The notes: a model not told the origin generated them from the sequence alone. A stretch of DNA of 64,000 nt from Streptomyces sp. CB02414 (GCF_001905385.1 NZ_LIPF01000003.1:372001-436000); one strand, 5' to 3'. Positions 52,581-62,513 are shown, counted from the first letter of the stretch. Program-made: numbers and translations.

Positions 52581-53778
52581 CCCGCGCGTCCTGCGGACTC
52601 TGCGCCGCACCGCCGAGCACACCGCCGAGCGCGTCGACGCCGCCACGCCCGTGGATCGGGACCGCGCCGTGGACGCCCTGCGCGCCTTCGCCATCCTCGG
52701 TGTGGTCCTCGGGCACTGGCTGGTCACGGCCCTGGTCGCCGACGGCGCGAGCCTGCGCGCGGCCAGCCCGCTGGCGGAGATGCCCTGGCTCGCCCCGGTC
52801 TCCTGGGCCTTCCAGACCCTCGCCGTGTTCTTCCTGGTCGGCGGCCACGTCGCCACCCGGGGGTACGAGTCGGCCCGCACCCGGGGCGTTTCCTACCGCC
52901 GCTGGCTGTCCGCCCGGCTGACCCGGCTGTTCCGCCCGGTCGCGGCCGTCCTCACCCTGTGGACGGTGATCGCGGGACTGCTGCTCCTGACCGGCGCGGA
53001 GTTCGTGACCGTCCACACCCTGGTGAAACTGGCCCTGTCCCCGCTGTGGTTCCTCCTGGTCTTCGCCGCGCTGACCGCGGCGACCCCACTCCTCACCCGG
53101 CTGCACCCGCTGTGGCCGCTGGTCGTCGTCCTCCACGTCGACCTGCTCCGCTTCGGGCTCGGCGCCCCTGCCTGGCTCGGCTGGATCAACCTCGCCGCCG
53201 GCTGGCTGGTCCCCTACACCCTGGACGCCGCCTGGACCCGCGGCGAACTGGACCGTCGCCGCGCGGGCTGGATGCTGCTCACCGGCGGTACGGCGGCGAC
53301 CGCGGCGCTCGTCGCCTGGGCGGGCTACCCGGCCTCGATGGTCGGCGTCCCCGGCGCGGAGGTGTCGAACCTGAATCCGCCGACGCTGGCCGCCGTCACC
53401 TTCGGCCTGGCCCAGTGCGGCCTGGCGCTGCTGCTGCGCGAGAGACTGCGGCGCACGATGCGGCGGCCCGTGGTGTGGGCGGCGGTCGCGCTGGTCAACC
53501 TCTCCGCGATGACGATCTTCCTCTGGCACCAGACGGCGCTGATGGCGACCACGGCCACCGGCCTCCTCGCCGGCCGCCTGCCCGGCCTCCACACACTCCC
53601 CGACGGGCTGGACTGGGTCGCCGCGCGGCTCATGTGGCTCCCGGTGTTCACGCTGGCCCTGGCGGGCTGCTGGGCCGCCTTCCGATCCTGCGAGCACGGA
53701 CCCGGGCGCCGCGGCCGGGTGGTCCGCGCGCACCGTCCATCGGGACGGGCACGGGTGTCGGGGGCGCGTCATGTCTAG
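52573..53778 (+). CDS. Acyltransferase family 3 membrane protein
   Basis: 401 residues with about ten membrane helices. Acyltransferase-3 marks: DRDRAVDALRAFAILGVVLGHWLVTALV (the usual RxxxxLRAxAxLxVxxxH), FFLVGGHVATRGYE, SPLWFLLVFAALT and TIFLWHQTALM. The family O-acylates sugars, cell-wall or lipid targets. Its ATG lies within the hydrolase gene with GGAGG upstream, and its end overlaps the kinase start, so hydrolase, acyltransferase, kinase and regulator are one operon. The last 45 residues are basic and disordered. Confidence 0.82.
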   Translation: MTDPRVLRTLRRTAEHTAERVDAATPVDRDRAVDALRAFAILGVVLGHWLVTALVADGASLRAASPLAEMPWLAPVSWAFQTLAVFFLVGGHVATRGYESARTRGVSYRRWLSARLTRLFRPVAAVLTLWTVIAGLLLLTGAEFVTVHTLVKLALSPLWFLLVFAALTAATPLLTRLHPLWPLVVVLHVDLLRFGLGAPAWLGWINLAAGWLVPYTLDAAWTRGELDRRRAGWMLLTGGTAATAALVAWAGYPASMVGVPGAEVSNLNPPTLAAVTFGLAQCGLALLLRERLRRTMRRPVVWAAVALVNLSAMTIFLWHQTALMATTATGLLAGRLPGLHTLPDGLDWVAARLMWLPVFTLALAGCWAAFRSCEHGPGRRGRVVRAHRPSGRARVSGARHV

Positions 53779-55165
53779 GGTGGACCAGGTGAAACGACGG
53801 GGGAATGGGCCGCGGGGCGCGGGCCGGGTCGAGCGCCTGCTGAAGGTGCTGCACGACGACCTGTGGACGTGGCGGGCGGACCCGCTGCCGCCGTCGGTGT
53901 GGCTGCGGTGGCTGCCCCACGGGATCGTCTGTCTGGCGGCGGTCGGGGTGCTGCTCGGTGATGCCGCCCAGCTCAACGACCACAGCAAACTGAGCCCGGA
54001 GTTCGCCTTCCTGATCGCGCTCGGGCAGGCCACCGCGATGGTTCTCGCGCTGTGGCGGCCGGTCCCGGCCTGGTGGCTGTCGCTGGCGGCCACGGTGGTC
54101 GCGGCCTCCGCCGTGCTCATGCAGCGCGAGGCCTTCAAATTCATGTGGCCGTGGACCTCCGCGGGGCTGATCGCGCACATGTTCGTCCTGCTGCTGCTCG
54201 CCCTGCGGGTGCGCACGCGCGTCGCGGTGGAGGTCCTGGCCCTGAGCGCGCTGGCCACCTACGTCCTGCAAGGACTGATCGGCGCGCGTGACTACCAGCC
54301 CACCGGCCAGCTCGCGGTCGTCCTGTTCGCCGTCGTCGTCGTGCTCGGCATCGCCCTGAGAGGCCGCCGCGAGGCCCGCGCGGAGCTGGTGCAGCAGACC
54401 TCCCTCACCGCCGAGGAGAGAGCCCGCCGCACCCTGCTGGAGGAACGCAGCCGCATCGCGCGCGAGCTGCACGACGTGGTCGCCCACCACATGTCCGTGA
54501 TCTCCATCCAGGCCCAGGTCGCCCCCCACCTCGTCGAGAACCCTCCGGACGAGCTGAAGGAGAACCTCGCGGGCATCCGGGAGAACGCGCTGGAGGCCCT
54601 CACCGAGCTGCGCCGGGTGCTGGGCGTCCTGCGGTCCGAGCACCCCGACACGGGCGAACCGCTCGACGCACCCGACGCATCAGGCGAGCCCGGTACGGGC
54701 ACGGCCCCGCACGCCCCGCAGCCCACCCTCGACCGGATCGACGCCCTGGTGGAGAACACCCGGGCGGCGGGGCTGACCGTGGCCGTCGAGATCAGCGGCG
54801 CCCGGCGGCCGCTGCCGCCGGGAGTGGAGCTGTCGGCGTACCGGATCGTGCAGGAGGCCCTGAGCAACGTGCTGCGGCACGCGCCGGGCGCCCGCGCCTG
54901 GGTCCACCTCACCCACCTGCCGACCGGCGTGCGGGTGGAGGTCGTCAACTCGCCGCCGGTGCGCAGGCCGCCGCCCTCGCAGGGCGCGGGCCACGGACTG
55001 CTCGGCATGCGGGAACGGGTCGCGATGCTCGGCGGCACCCTGACGGCGCACTCACTGCCGGACGGCGGCTACCAGGTGTCCGCCTTCCTGCCCGCCGACG
55101 GCACCGATCAGCCACCCCCCGACGACCCGAACATCAGCTACTACCCCGAGGACGGCAGCGCATGA
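53771..55165 (+). CDS. Sensor histidine kinase (paralogue A)
   Basis: 464 residues from ATG 53771 (8-bp overlap upstream). GTG 53789 is a strong alternative: TAGGGT ends 7 nt before it, giving a leaderless internal promoter. There are five to six membrane helices, then HisKA_3 (TLLEERSRIARELHDVVAHHMSVISIQAQVAP) and HATPase (YRIVQEALSNVLRHAPG, GAGHGLLGMRERVAMLGG). It is closely related to paralogue B at 55953 (shared ARELHDVVAHHMSV, VENPP, LTELRRVLGV), indicating tandem duplication. The partner regulator overlaps its stop. Confidence 0.9.
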   Translation: MSRVDQVKRRGNGPRGAGRVERLLKVLHDDLWTWRADPLPPSVWLRWLPHGIVCLAAVGVLLGDAAQLNDHSKLSPEFAFLIALGQATAMVLALWRPVPAWWLSLAATVVAASAVLMQREAFKFMWPWTSAGLIAHMFVLLLLALRVRTRVAVEVLALSALATYVLQGLIGARDYQPTGQLAVVLFAVVVVLGIALRGRREARAELVQQTSLTAEERARRTLLEERSRIARELHDVVAHHMSVISIQAQVAPHLVENPPDELKENLAGIRENALEALTELRRVLGVLRSEHPDTGEPLDAPDASGEPGTGTAPHAPQPTLDRIDALVENTRAAGLTVAVEISGARRPLPPGVELSAYRIVQEALSNVLRHAPGARAWVHLTHLPTGVRVEVVNSPPVRRPPPSQGAGHGLLGMRERVAMLGGTLTAHSLPDGGYQVSAFLPADGTDQPPPDDPNISYYPEDGSA

Positions 55166-55851
55166 CGAGTGGGAGCGGCACCCCCGGCGTGATCCGCGTG
55201 GTGATCGCCGACGACCAGCAGATGGTCCGGCAGGGATTCACCGTGCTACTCAACACCCAGGCCGACATCGAGGTGATCGGGCAGGCGGTGGACGGGCTGG
55301 ACGCCGTGTCCAAGGTCGCCGAACTCGTCCCGGACGTGGTCCTGATGGACATCCGCATGCCGGAGCTGGGCGGCATCGAGGCCACCCGTCGCGTCGTCGG
55401 GGCGAACCCGGACATCAGGGTGCTGGTGCTGACCACCTTCGACCTCGACGAGTACGTGTACGAGGCGCTGGTCGCGGGCGCCTCCGGGTTCCTGCTCAAG
55501 GACGCCTCCGCCGACCAGCTCGCCGAGGCGGTCCGGGTGGTGGCGGCCGGGGACGCGCTGCTCGCGCCGGGGGTCACGCGCCGGCTGATCACCGAGTTCT
55601 CCCGGATGCGTGACAGACCGCGCGCCCCGCTGAAGGAACGCGTCGGCGACCTCACCGAGCGGGAGACGGAGGTGCTCGCCCTGATCGCCCAGGGGCTGTC
55701 GAACGCGGAGATCGCCCAGCGGCTGGTGGTCGCCGAGCAGACGGTGAAGACCCACGTGGGCAGGATTCTGGTGAAGCTCGGCCTCAGGGACCGCACCCAG
55801 GCGGCGGTCTTCGCGTACGAGACGGGCCTGGTACGCCCCTCTGGGTACTGA
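55162..55851 (+). CDS. Response regulator, NarL family (partner of kinase A)
   Basis: 229 residues. Receiver: IRVVIADDQQMVRQGFTVLL, phospho-Asp in VVLMDIRMPELGGIEATRR, VLVLTTFDLDEYVY, GFLLKDASADQLAEAV. The HTH is LTERETEVLALIAQGLSNAEIAQRLVVAEQTVKTHVGRILVKLGLRDRTQAAVFAYETGLV. ATG overlaps the kinase TGA. It is very similar to the regulator at 57290. Confidence 0.94.
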   Translation: MTSGSGTPGVIRVVIADDQQMVRQGFTVLLNTQADIEVIGQAVDGLDAVSKVAELVPDVVLMDIRMPELGGIEATRRVVGANPDIRVLVLTTFDLDEYVYEALVAGASGFLLKDASADQLAEAVRVVAAGDALLAPGVTRRLITEFSRMRDRPRAPLKERVGDLTERETEVLALIAQGLSNAEIAQRLVVAEQTVKTHVGRILVKLGLRDRTQAAVFAYETGLVRPSGY

Positions 55852-55873
55852 GGAGCGCAGGCGTCGTGGCCCG

Positions 55874-55887
55874 CGTAGTACCTGAGA
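55874..55887 (+). promoter_or_regulatory. 14-bp motif shared with DUF1023 operon (copy 2)
   Basis: CGTAGTACCTGAGA, identical to 51471-51484, located between response regulator A and sensor kinase B. Candidate site for auto- or cross-regulation by the two regulators. Confidence 0.5.
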
Positions 55888-55952
55888 CGGATACCGAAGG
55901 ACCCCTCTCACTGGTGACGACCGCCCTCACCCGGTCGGCCTACGGTGTGAGC

Positions 55953-57293
55953 GTGACCGAGACGACTCACCCGCAGCACGGGGCCGGGACGACCCGCAGC
56001 CCGGAGTACCGGCTGTTCCGGAATGCCCTGCGGGGACTGCGCCAAGACCTGTTCCACGATCCCTTCGCCTACCGGCCGCTGCCGCCCCGGCGCACGGACG
56101 GCCCGTTCGTCCGCATGCTGCCCGGCCGGCTGCGGCAGCCCGCGCAGCACCTCCCGCACGCGGTGGTGGGTGCGACCGCGCTGCTCGCCCTGGCCGTCGG
56201 CTCGGTGTCGGGCGGTCTGCCCGGCGGTGACGCACCGGCCCTGCTGTCCGGAATCCTGTGCGCCCTCCCGGTGCTCGCCACGCTGGTCCGGCCCATCGGC
56301 GCCTTCTGGCTGTCCCTGGCGGTGACCCCGCTGGTCGCGCTCATCAACGGCGACGGTCTGGACTGGCCGTGGATGCCCGGCGCGTTCGTCTGCCACCTCG
56401 CGGTGCTGATCGTCGTGGCGCTGCGCACCCGCCCCCGCACCGCTGTCTGGATGTGGGCCCTGACCTGCGTGTACGGCTTCCTCTCGGACGTCGCCTTCGG
56501 CGGGTCGTACTACTACACGAACAGCGGGCCCATGATGGTGACGTCCGCGTTCGCCCTGCTCGTGGTCTGTCTCTGGCACGTCCGGCAGACCGCCCGACAG
56601 CAGGTGACCGCCCAGCAGACGGTCACCGCGCACGAGCGGTCCCGGCGCACCCTGCTGGAGGAGCGCACCAACATCGCGCGCGAGCTGCACGACGTGGTCG
56701 CCCACCACATGTCGGTCGTGGCCATCCAGGCCGAGGCCGCGCCGTACCGGGTGGAGAATCCACCGCCGGAGCTGGAGCGGGCCTTCGCCACCATCCGGGA
56801 GAACGCGGTCGCCGCCCTCACCGAGCTGCGCCGCGTCCTGGGCGTCGTCCGCGCCGAGGACTACGAGGCCCCGGACGCCCCGCAGCCCACGCTCGCCGAC
56901 CTCGACGCCCTGCTCGCCAACGTCCGCGACGCGGGCCTGAGCGTGGACAAGGCGGTGACCGGCGCGGTGCGCGAGCTGCCGCCGGGCGTGGAGCTGTCGG
57001 CGTACCGGATCGTGCAGGAGGCGCTGAGCAACAGCCTGCGGCACGCGCCCGGTGCTACCGCCCGCGTGGAGGTCTCCTATGTGCTGGGCGGTCTCGGCCT
57101 GAGAATCGTCAACGGGCCGATGCCCGAACCGTCCCTGGTGAAGCCCTCACCGGGTGCCGGGCACGGCATCACCGGCATGCGGGAGCGGGTGACCATGCTG
57201 AACGGCGAGATGACGGCCGGCCTCACCGACGACGGGGGCTACGAGGTGGCGGTGTTCCTGCCGGTCACCGCGCCGAACGAAGGTGACGCATGA
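55953..57293 (+). CDS. Sensor histidine kinase (paralogue B)
   Basis: 446 residues from GTG 55953. TACGGT ends six bases before it and there is no ribosome site, so a leaderless mRNA is expected; the frame is open upstream to 55866 but is less likely coding. About five membrane helices (HAVVGATALLALAVGSVSGG, WLSLAVTPLVALING, FVCHLAVLIVVALRTRP), HisKA_3 (TLLEERTNIARELHDVVAHHMSVVAIQAEAAP) and HATPase (YRIVQEALSNSLRHAPG, GAGHGITGMRERVTMLNG). It is a duplicate of the kinase at 53771 with a different sensory part. It overlaps its regulator by 4 nt. Confidence 0.9.
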   Translation: MTETTHPQHGAGTTRSPEYRLFRNALRGLRQDLFHDPFAYRPLPPRRTDGPFVRMLPGRLRQPAQHLPHAVVGATALLALAVGSVSGGLPGGDAPALLSGILCALPVLATLVRPIGAFWLSLAVTPLVALINGDGLDWPWMPGAFVCHLAVLIVVALRTRPRTAVWMWALTCVYGFLSDVAFGGSYYYTNSGPMMVTSAFALLVVCLWHVRQTARQQVTAQQTVTAHERSRRTLLEERTNIARELHDVVAHHMSVVAIQAEAAPYRVENPPPELERAFATIRENAVAALTELRRVLGVVRAEDYEAPDAPQPTLADLDALLANVRDAGLSVDKAVTGAVRELPPGVELSAYRIVQEALSNSLRHAPGATARVEVSYVLGGLGLRIVNGPMPEPSLVKPSPGAGHGITGMRERVTMLNGEMTAGLTDDGGYEVAVFLPVTAPNEGDA

Positions 57294-57964
57294 CCGGCAG
57301 CACGATCCGCGTACTGATCGCCGACGACCAGATGATGGTCCGCGAGGGTTTCTCGGTCCTGCTCAACGCGATGCCGGACATCGAGGTCGTCGGCGAGGCG
57401 GTCAACGGGCGGGAGGCGGTCGCCAAGGTGCGCGAGCTCGCCCCCGACGTCGTCCTGATGGACATCCGCATGCCGGAGCTGAACGGCATCGAGGCGACGC
57501 GCGAGATCGTCGCCGCCGACGGGGCGGCGAAGGTGCTCGTCCTGACCACCTTCGACCTCGACGAGTACGTGTACCAGGCGCTGCGCGCGGGCGCCTCCGG
57601 CTTCCTCCTCAAGGACGCCTCGGCCCGTCAGCTGGCCGACGGGGTCCGGGTGGTGGCCGCCGGTGAGGCCCTGCTCGCCCCCTCGATCACCAAGCGCCTG
57701 ATCACCGAGTTCTCGAAGCTGTCCGACGGCCCGCGCCTGATGCCCCAGGCGCAGGCGGCCTACGGCGACCTGACCGAGCGGGAGACGGAGGTGCTGGTGC
57801 TGATCGCGCAGGGCCTGTCGAACGGGGAGATCGCCGAGCGCCTGGTGGTCGCCGAGTCGACGATCAAGACGCACGTCAGCCGGATCCTGGTGAAGCTGGG
57901 CCTGCGCGACCGTACGCAGGCGGCGGTGTTCGCGTACGAGGCGCGGCTGGTGACGCCGGGCTGA
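57290..57964 (+). CDS. Response regulator, NarL family (partner of kinase B)
   Basis: 224 residues: IRVLIADDQMMVREGFSVLL, phospho-Asp in VVLMDIRMPELNGIEATRE, VLVLTTFDLDEYVYQALRAGA, and HTH LTERETEVLVLIAQGLSNGEIAERLVVAESTIKTHVSRILVKLGLRDRTQAAVFAYEARLV. The HTH recognition helices of this and the regulator at 55162 differ little (AEQTVKTHVGRI versus AESTIKTHVSRI), so they may bind overlapping sites such as the shared 14-bp motif. ATG overlaps the kinase TGA. Confidence 0.94.
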   Translation: MTGSTIRVLIADDQMMVREGFSVLLNAMPDIEVVGEAVNGREAVAKVRELAPDVVLMDIRMPELNGIEATREIVAADGAAKVLVLTTFDLDEYVYQALRAGASGFLLKDASARQLADGVRVVAAGEALLAPSITKRLITEFSKLSDGPRLMPQAQAAYGDLTERETEVLVLIAQGLSNGEIAERLVVAESTIKTHVSRILVKLGLRDRTQAAVFAYEARLVTPG

Positions 57965-58038
57965 GGGGGAGGGGCCGGGTGGTCGGGCCGTCACCCAGCC
58001 CCCTGTTCAGCCTGGGTGCCACCGGCTAGCGTCCGTCC

Positions 58039-59268
58039 ATGGCCGCCTTCGACCGCGACAGCTTCGACAGCTTCGACCCGTGGGACCCGGATTTCGTCGC
58101 CGACCCGTACCCCGGCTACGCCGAGCTGCGGGATCGGGGCCGCGTGCACTACTACGAGCCGACCGACCAGTGGCTGGTCCCGCACCACGCGGACGTCTCG
58201 GCGCTCCTGCGCGACCGCCGCCTCGGCCGGACCTACACACACCGGTACACGCACGAGGACTTCGGCCGCACCCCGCCGTCCCCGGAGCACGAGCCCTTCC
58301 ACACCCTGAACGACCACGGAATGCTCGACCTGGAGCCGCCGGACCACACCCGCATCCGGCGTCTGGTGTCGAAGGCGTTCACGCCCCGCACGGTGGAGCG
58401 GCTGAAGCCGTACGTCCGCTCCCTCGCCGACGAACTGGTCGGCCGTCTCGTCGAGGCCGGCGGCGGCGACCTGCTGACCGACGTCGCCGAACCGCTCCCG
58501 GTCGCCGTGATCGCCGAGATGCTGGGCATCCCGGAGCCGGACCGCGCCCCGTTGCGCCCCTGGTCGGCGGACATCTGCGGAATGTACGAGCTGAACCCGT
58601 CCGAGGAGACGGCGGCCAGGGCGGTGCGCGCGTCGCTCGAGTTCTCCGAGTACCTGCGCACACTGATCGCGGCCCGCCGCGAGAAGCCCGGCGACGACCT
58701 GGTCTCCGGTCTGATCGCCGCCCATGACGAGGACGACGACCGCCTCACCGAGCAGGAGATGGTCTCCACCTGCGCCCTGCTCCTGAACGCCGGTCACGAG
58801 GCGACGGTGAACGCCACGGTCAACGGCTGGTGGGCGCTGTTCCGCAACCCGGCCCAGCTCGCCGCCCTCCGCGCGGACCACTCCCTGGTCCCGACCGCCG
58901 TGGAGGAGCTGATGCGCTACGACACCCCGCTCCAGCTCTTCGAACGCTGGGTGCTGGACGAGATCGAGATCGACGGGACGACGATCCCGAGGGGCGCGGA
59001 GGTGGCGATGCTCTTCGGCTCCGCCAACCACGACCCGGCGGTCTTCACCGCCCCGGACCGCCTCGACCTCGCCCGCCGGGACAACCCGCACATCTCCTTC
59101 AGCGCCGGCATCCACTACTGCATCGGCGCGCCGCTGGCCCGTATCGAGCTGGCCGCCTCCATGACCGCCCTGCTGGAGCACGCGCCGGCGCTCCGGCTCG
59201 CCGCCGAGCCGGAGCGCAAACCGAACTTCGTCATCCGGGGCCTGAAGGGGCTGCCCGTCGAGGTGTGA
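58039..59268 (+). CDS. Cytochrome P450
   Basis: 409 residues, soluble bacterial class I P450. Heme-binding FSAGIHYCIGAPLAR with Cys361, I-helix LLLNAGHEATVNATVNG (His-Glu in place of the more usual acid-alcohol pair Asp/Glu-Thr, with the Ala-Thr retained), K-helix ExxR in VEELMRYDTPLQLFERW. It hydroxylates or epoxidises an unknown substrate and needs ferredoxin; no ferredoxin gene is adjacent. ATG 58039 has no ribosome site; TAGCGT ends six bases upstream (leaderless). It ends close to the convergent ABC permease gene. Confidence 0.94.
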   Translation: MAAFDRDSFDSFDPWDPDFVADPYPGYAELRDRGRVHYYEPTDQWLVPHHADVSALLRDRRLGRTYTHRYTHEDFGRTPPSPEHEPFHTLNDHGMLDLEPPDHTRIRRLVSKAFTPRTVERLKPYVRSLADELVGRLVEAGGGDLLTDVAEPLPVAVIAEMLGIPEPDRAPLRPWSADICGMYELNPSEETAARAVRASLEFSEYLRTLIAARREKPGDDLVSGLIAAHDEDDDRLTEQEMVSTCALLLNAGHEATVNATVNGWWALFRNPAQLAALRADHSLVPTAVEELMRYDTPLQLFERWVLDEIEIDGTTIPRGAEVAMLFGSANHDPAVFTAPDRLDLARRDNPHISFSAGIHYCIGAPLARIELAASMTALLEHAPALRLAAEPERKPNFVIRGLKGLPVEV

Positions 59269-59293
59269 ACCCGGCGGCGGGCCCTCGCCCCGC

Positions 59294-60967
59294 CTACTTC
59301 GTCTCCAGGTCCCGGCGCCGGAAACCCGCCAGTCCCAGCCACGCCAGACCGGCCGCGACGAGTGTCAGCACCAGCAGTGGCGTCCAGTTCATGTCCGCGG
59401 CGGGGAGCCGGGGGACGTGGCCGAAGGGGGAGAGGTTGTTCATCCAGACGGGGAACTGGAGGATCTGGCCGAGGTAGCCGACGACGAAGGCGTACACCGG
59501 CACGACCCAGGCCGCCGCGCTCGCCTTCGGGAACCAGCCGAACAGCACCGCCGCCACCCCGACCGTGACCCACAGGGCGGGCGCGTAGGCGAGGGCGGCA
59601 CCGACCAGCCTCGGCACCAGGACACCGTCGCCGGCTGAAGCGGCGCCCGCGATGCCGAAGCCGAGCCCGGCCAGGAGCAGCACGAGCGTGCCGCCGACCG
59701 CCGCCACGGCCAGGTGGCTGCCGGCCCAGCGGCCGCGTGACAGTCCGGTGGCGAGCAGCGGCTCGGCGCGTCCCGCGCTCTCCTCGGCGCGGGTCCGCAG
59801 CGCGGCCATCACGGCGTACACCGCGGCGACCACGGCGACGACCACCATCACCATCGACGCGAAGGCCTCCGCCATGCCGGAGCCGCCGATGCGCTCCAGG
59901 GCCTCCTGGAGCTGGTCGATGTCCTTCAGCATGTCCTCGGCCTGACCGAGGATCGACCCGTACATCGCGCCCATCAGGAACAGGCCCGCGCCGAAGCCGG
60001 CGAGCATGCCGCGGTGCAGGCGCAGCGCGAAGCCGAGCGGGGTGCCGAGTGCGGCGGAGGCGACCGGGCTGCCCAGTTTCTCCGGCCGGATGCCCGCGCC
60101 CACGTCCCGCCGGGTGGAGAGCACGAACCCCGTCACCGCGCACGCCGCCGCCAGGGCGAGGCAGAGCAGCAGCGGCCACCAGTCGTCGTCGACGTAGACG
60201 TAGGTGCGCTGCACCCAGCCGATCGGGGAGAGCCAGGACAGGGCGCCGCTCTCGCCGCTGTCACCGGCGGCGCGCAGCACGTAGGCGGCGCCGATGACCG
60301 CGAGGGCCATGCCGGTGGCGCCGCGCGCGTGCGCGGTGAGCTGGACGGTGACCGCGGCGACGGCGGCGAAGACGAGACCGGCGGCGGCGTGGCAGGCGCC
60401 GTACAGCAGCGACCCGCCCGCGTCGATGCCCTCGATGCCGAGACCGGCCAGGCCGAGCGCCAGCAGCGCGGCGAGGACGAGGTTGGCGAGGGCCGCGACC
60501 CAGAGAGCGGCGGCGAGGTGGGCGTGCCGGCCGACGACCGTGGAGCGCAGCAGTTCGGCCCGGCCGGTCTCCTCCTCGGCGCGGGTGTGCCGGGTGACGG
60601 TCAGGACGCTCATCAGGCCGACGAGGACGGCCATGAAGCCGAGCATCTGGTGGCCGAGCATGGCGCCGGAGGTGTAGGCGTCGAGGTAGTGGCGCGGGCC
60701 CGACATGGCGAGACCGGCCGGGCTGCCCATGGTCTCGACGGCGTTCGCCCGGTCCTCGGGTGTGCCGTACAGCTCGGCGTAGCTGTTCGCGGTCGACAGG
60801 GTGCCCAGCAGCAGGGCCAGAATCCACACGGGGAGGCGGACGCGGTCGCGGCGCAGGGCGAAGCGGACGAGCGTGCCGGTGCCGGCCAGGGCCCCCGAGC
60901 CGCCCGCGGCGGGTCCGGAGCGCGCCGGGGACTCGGCGGTGGTGGTGGCGGTCGTGGAGCCGCTCAT
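59294..60967 (-). CDS. ABC-2 exporter permease, large
   Basis: 557 residues with about twelve membrane helices in two homologous halves ([27 protein letters not shown] and [26 protein letters not shown] mark each half). This two-half ABC-2 permease type is found next to a single ATPase, as in daunorubicin/tetronasin-type exporters of actinomycetes. ATG 60967 overlaps the ATPase stop by 4 nt. It ends 25 bp from the P450 stop on the other strand. The substrate is unknown; xenobiotic or antibiotic export is likely. Confidence 0.85.
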   Translation of the reverse strand: MSGSTTATTTAESPARSGPAAGGSGALAGTGTLVRFALRRDRVRLPVWILALLLGTLSTANSYAELYGTPEDRANAVETMGSPAGLAMSGPRHYLDAYTSGAMLGHQMLGFMAVLVGLMSVLTVTRHTRAEEETGRAELLRSTVVGRHAHLAAALWVAALANLVLAALLALGLAGLGIEGIDAGGSLLYGACHAAAGLVFAAVAAVTVQLTAHARGATGMALAVIGAAYVLRAAGDSGESGALSWLSPIGWVQRTYVYVDDDWWPLLLCLALAAACAVTGFVLSTRRDVGAGIRPEKLGSPVASAALGTPLGFALRLHRGMLAGFGAGLFLMGAMYGSILGQAEDMLKDIDQLQEALERIGGSGMAEAFASMVMVVVAVVAAVYAVMAALRTRAEESAGRAEPLLATGLSRGRWAGSHLAVAAVGGTLVLLLAGLGFGIAGAASAGDGVLVPRLVGAALAYAPALWVTVGVAAVLFGWFPKASAAAWVVPVYAFVVGYLGQILQFPVWMNNLSPFGHVPRLPAADMNWTPLLVLTLVAAGLAWLGLAGFRRRDLETK

Positions 60968-61881
60968 CGCATGGCTCCACGGACGTCGTTCGGCGGCAGG
61001 GCGTCGTCGTAGTGGCGGAGCATGAGCTCCTCCAGGGTCGGTGGGTGGCTGACCAGGCTGCGGATGCCGAACTCGGTGAGCTTGCGGACCGCGCCCTCGA
61101 CCTCGCCGCCGTCGACGGCGAAGCGGACGCGGCCGTCGTCGGTCCGCAGGTCGTGGACGCCGGGCAGCGCTTCCAGGCCGGACGCGGGGCGCTCGGTCTC
61201 CGCCTCGATGGTGGTGCGGGTCAGGTGCCGCAGTTCTCCGAGGGTGCCGGACTGCACGATCCGCCCGAGCCGGATGATGCTGACCCGGTCGGCGAGCTTC
61301 TCCACCTGGGCCAGGATGTGGCTGGAGAGCAGGACGGTCTTGCCCGCGGCCTTGGCCTCGGTGATGACGTCCTGGAAGACGACCTCCATGAGCGGGTCCA
61401 GGCCGGCGGTCGGCTCGTCGAGGAGCAGCAGTTCGGCGTCGGAGGCGAGCGCGGCGACGATGGCGACCTTCTGCCGGTTGCCCTTGGAGTAGGCCCGGCC
61501 CTTCTTGGTCGGGTCCAGCCCGAACCGCTCGACGAGCTCGTCCCGGCGCCGCCGGTCCAGCCCGCCCCGCAGCCGCGCCAGCAGGTCGATGGCCTCGCCG
61601 CCGGTCAGGTTGGGCCACAGCTCGACGTCGCCGGGGACGTAGGCGAGGCGGCGGTGCAGTTCGACCGCCTGTGCCCACGGGTCCATGCCGAGGACCTGGG
61701 CGGCGCCGGCGTCGGCCCGCAGCAGGCCGAGCAGGACGCGGATGGTGGTGGACTTGCCGGCGCCGTTGGGGCCGAGGAAGCCGTGGACCTCACCGGCCTC
61801 GACGGCCAGGTCGAGACCGTCCAGCGCGCGTGTCCGGCCGAACGACTTGTGGAGTCCGGAGACGCTGATTGCCTTCGTCAT
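60964..61881 (-). CDS. ABC exporter ATP-binding protein
   Basis: 305 residues of the DrrA-like type: Walker [23 protein letters not shown]-loop region [20 protein letters not shown] (Gln replaced), signature [18 protein letters not shown], Walker [20 protein letters not shown], switch His [15 protein letters not shown], and a C-terminal regulatory region ([24 protein letters not shown]) ending LRHYDD. ATG 61881. It is divergent from a MarR/GbsR regulator with a perfect 16-bp palindrome between, so expression is probably repressed until a ligand binds. Confidence 0.92.
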   Translation of the reverse strand: MTKAISVSGLHKSFGRTRALDGLDLAVEAGEVHGFLGPNGAGKSTTIRVLLGLLRADAGAAQVLGMDPWAQAVELHRRLAYVPGDVELWPNLTGGEAIDLLARLRGGLDRRRRDELVERFGLDPTKKGRAYSKGNRQKVAIVAALASDAELLLLDEPTAGLDPLMEVVFQDVITEAKAAGKTVLLSSHILAQVEKLADRVSIIRLGRIVQSGTLGELRHLTRTTIEAETERPASGLEALPGVHDLRTDDGRVRFAVDGGEVEGAVRKLTEFGIRSLVSHPPTLEELMLRHYDDALPPNDVRGAMR

Positions 61882-61901
61882 GCTTCGGAAAGTACGCTAC
61901 T

Positions 61902-61917
61902 TTCACAAATTTGTGAA
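61902..61917. promoter_or_regulatory. Perfect 16-bp palindrome, operator of ABC exporter/regulator
   Basis: TTCACAAATTTGTGAA lies between the divergent ABC exporter and MarR/GbsR genes (21 bp before the ATPase ATG, 38 bp before the regulator ATG). It is AT-rich in a GC-rich genome and fits a dimeric winged-helix repressor site. Confidence 0.75.
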
Positions 61918-61954
61918 GTTAAGAAAGCGTCAGGATGTGAGGGATGATCGAAGC

Positions 61955-62461
61955 ATGAGGGAAGCCACGGAGCCGACGGAACGGGAGCGCGATCCGGAGG
62001 CGGTGTCGCAGTTCGTGGAGGGCTTCGCCGCCCAGCTCGTCGAGGCCGGGATGCAGCGCATGCCCGCCCGGGTCTTCGCCGCGCTGCTGTCCTCCGACGC
62101 GGGCGCGCTGACCTCGGCCGAACTCGGCGCCTGCCTCCAGGTCAGCCCCGCCGCGGTCTCCGGAGCCGTGCGCTACCTCGCCCAGCAGCACATGGTCTCG
62201 CGTGAGCGGGAGCCGGGCTCCCGCCGGGAGCGGTACCGGGTGCACAGCGATCAGTGGTACGAGGCGCTGACCAACCGCGAGGCGATCCTCAAGCGCTGGG
62301 AGGGCGCCCTGCGCGACGGCGTGACCAGCCTCGGCGCGGACACCCCGGCGGGCCGCCGCATGGCCGAGACGCTGGCCTTCTTCGAGTTCATCGACGCGGA
62401 GCTCGCCGAGATGATGGAGCGCTGGCGGGTGCACCGGGAGGAACGGTTCGGGCGGGCGTGA
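61955..62461 (+). CDS. MarR/GbsR-family transcriptional regulator
   Basis: 168 residues: EAVSQFVEGFAAQLVEAGMQRMPARVFAALLSS, then the winged helix (LTSAELGACLQVSPAAVSGAVRYLAQQHMVSREREPGSRRERYRV) and a C-terminal dimerisation helix (ETLAFFEFIDAELAEMMERWRVHREERFG). This is the GbsR-like subgroup. It most likely represses the divergent ABC exporter and itself through the palindrome at 61902-61917. ATG 61955; GAGGG lies about 13 nt upstream. Confidence 0.88.
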   Translation: MREATEPTERERDPEAVSQFVEGFAAQLVEAGMQRMPARVFAALLSSDAGALTSAELGACLQVSPAAVSGAVRYLAQQHMVSREREPGSRRERYRVHSDQWYEALTNREAILKRWEGALRDGVTSLGADTPAGRRMAETLAFFEFIDAELAEMMERWRVHREERFGRA

Positions 62462-62513
62462 TCGGTCCGCTACGCTGAGTTGCCGCTGGTTCGTGTCACG
62501 GGGAGGGCGCATC

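Noticed and set aside
58039..61881. P450 plus ABC exporter as a small biosynthetic cluster
   Set aside because: They are convergent on opposite strands, the exporter has its own divergent regulator and operator, and no scaffold-forming enzyme is nearby.
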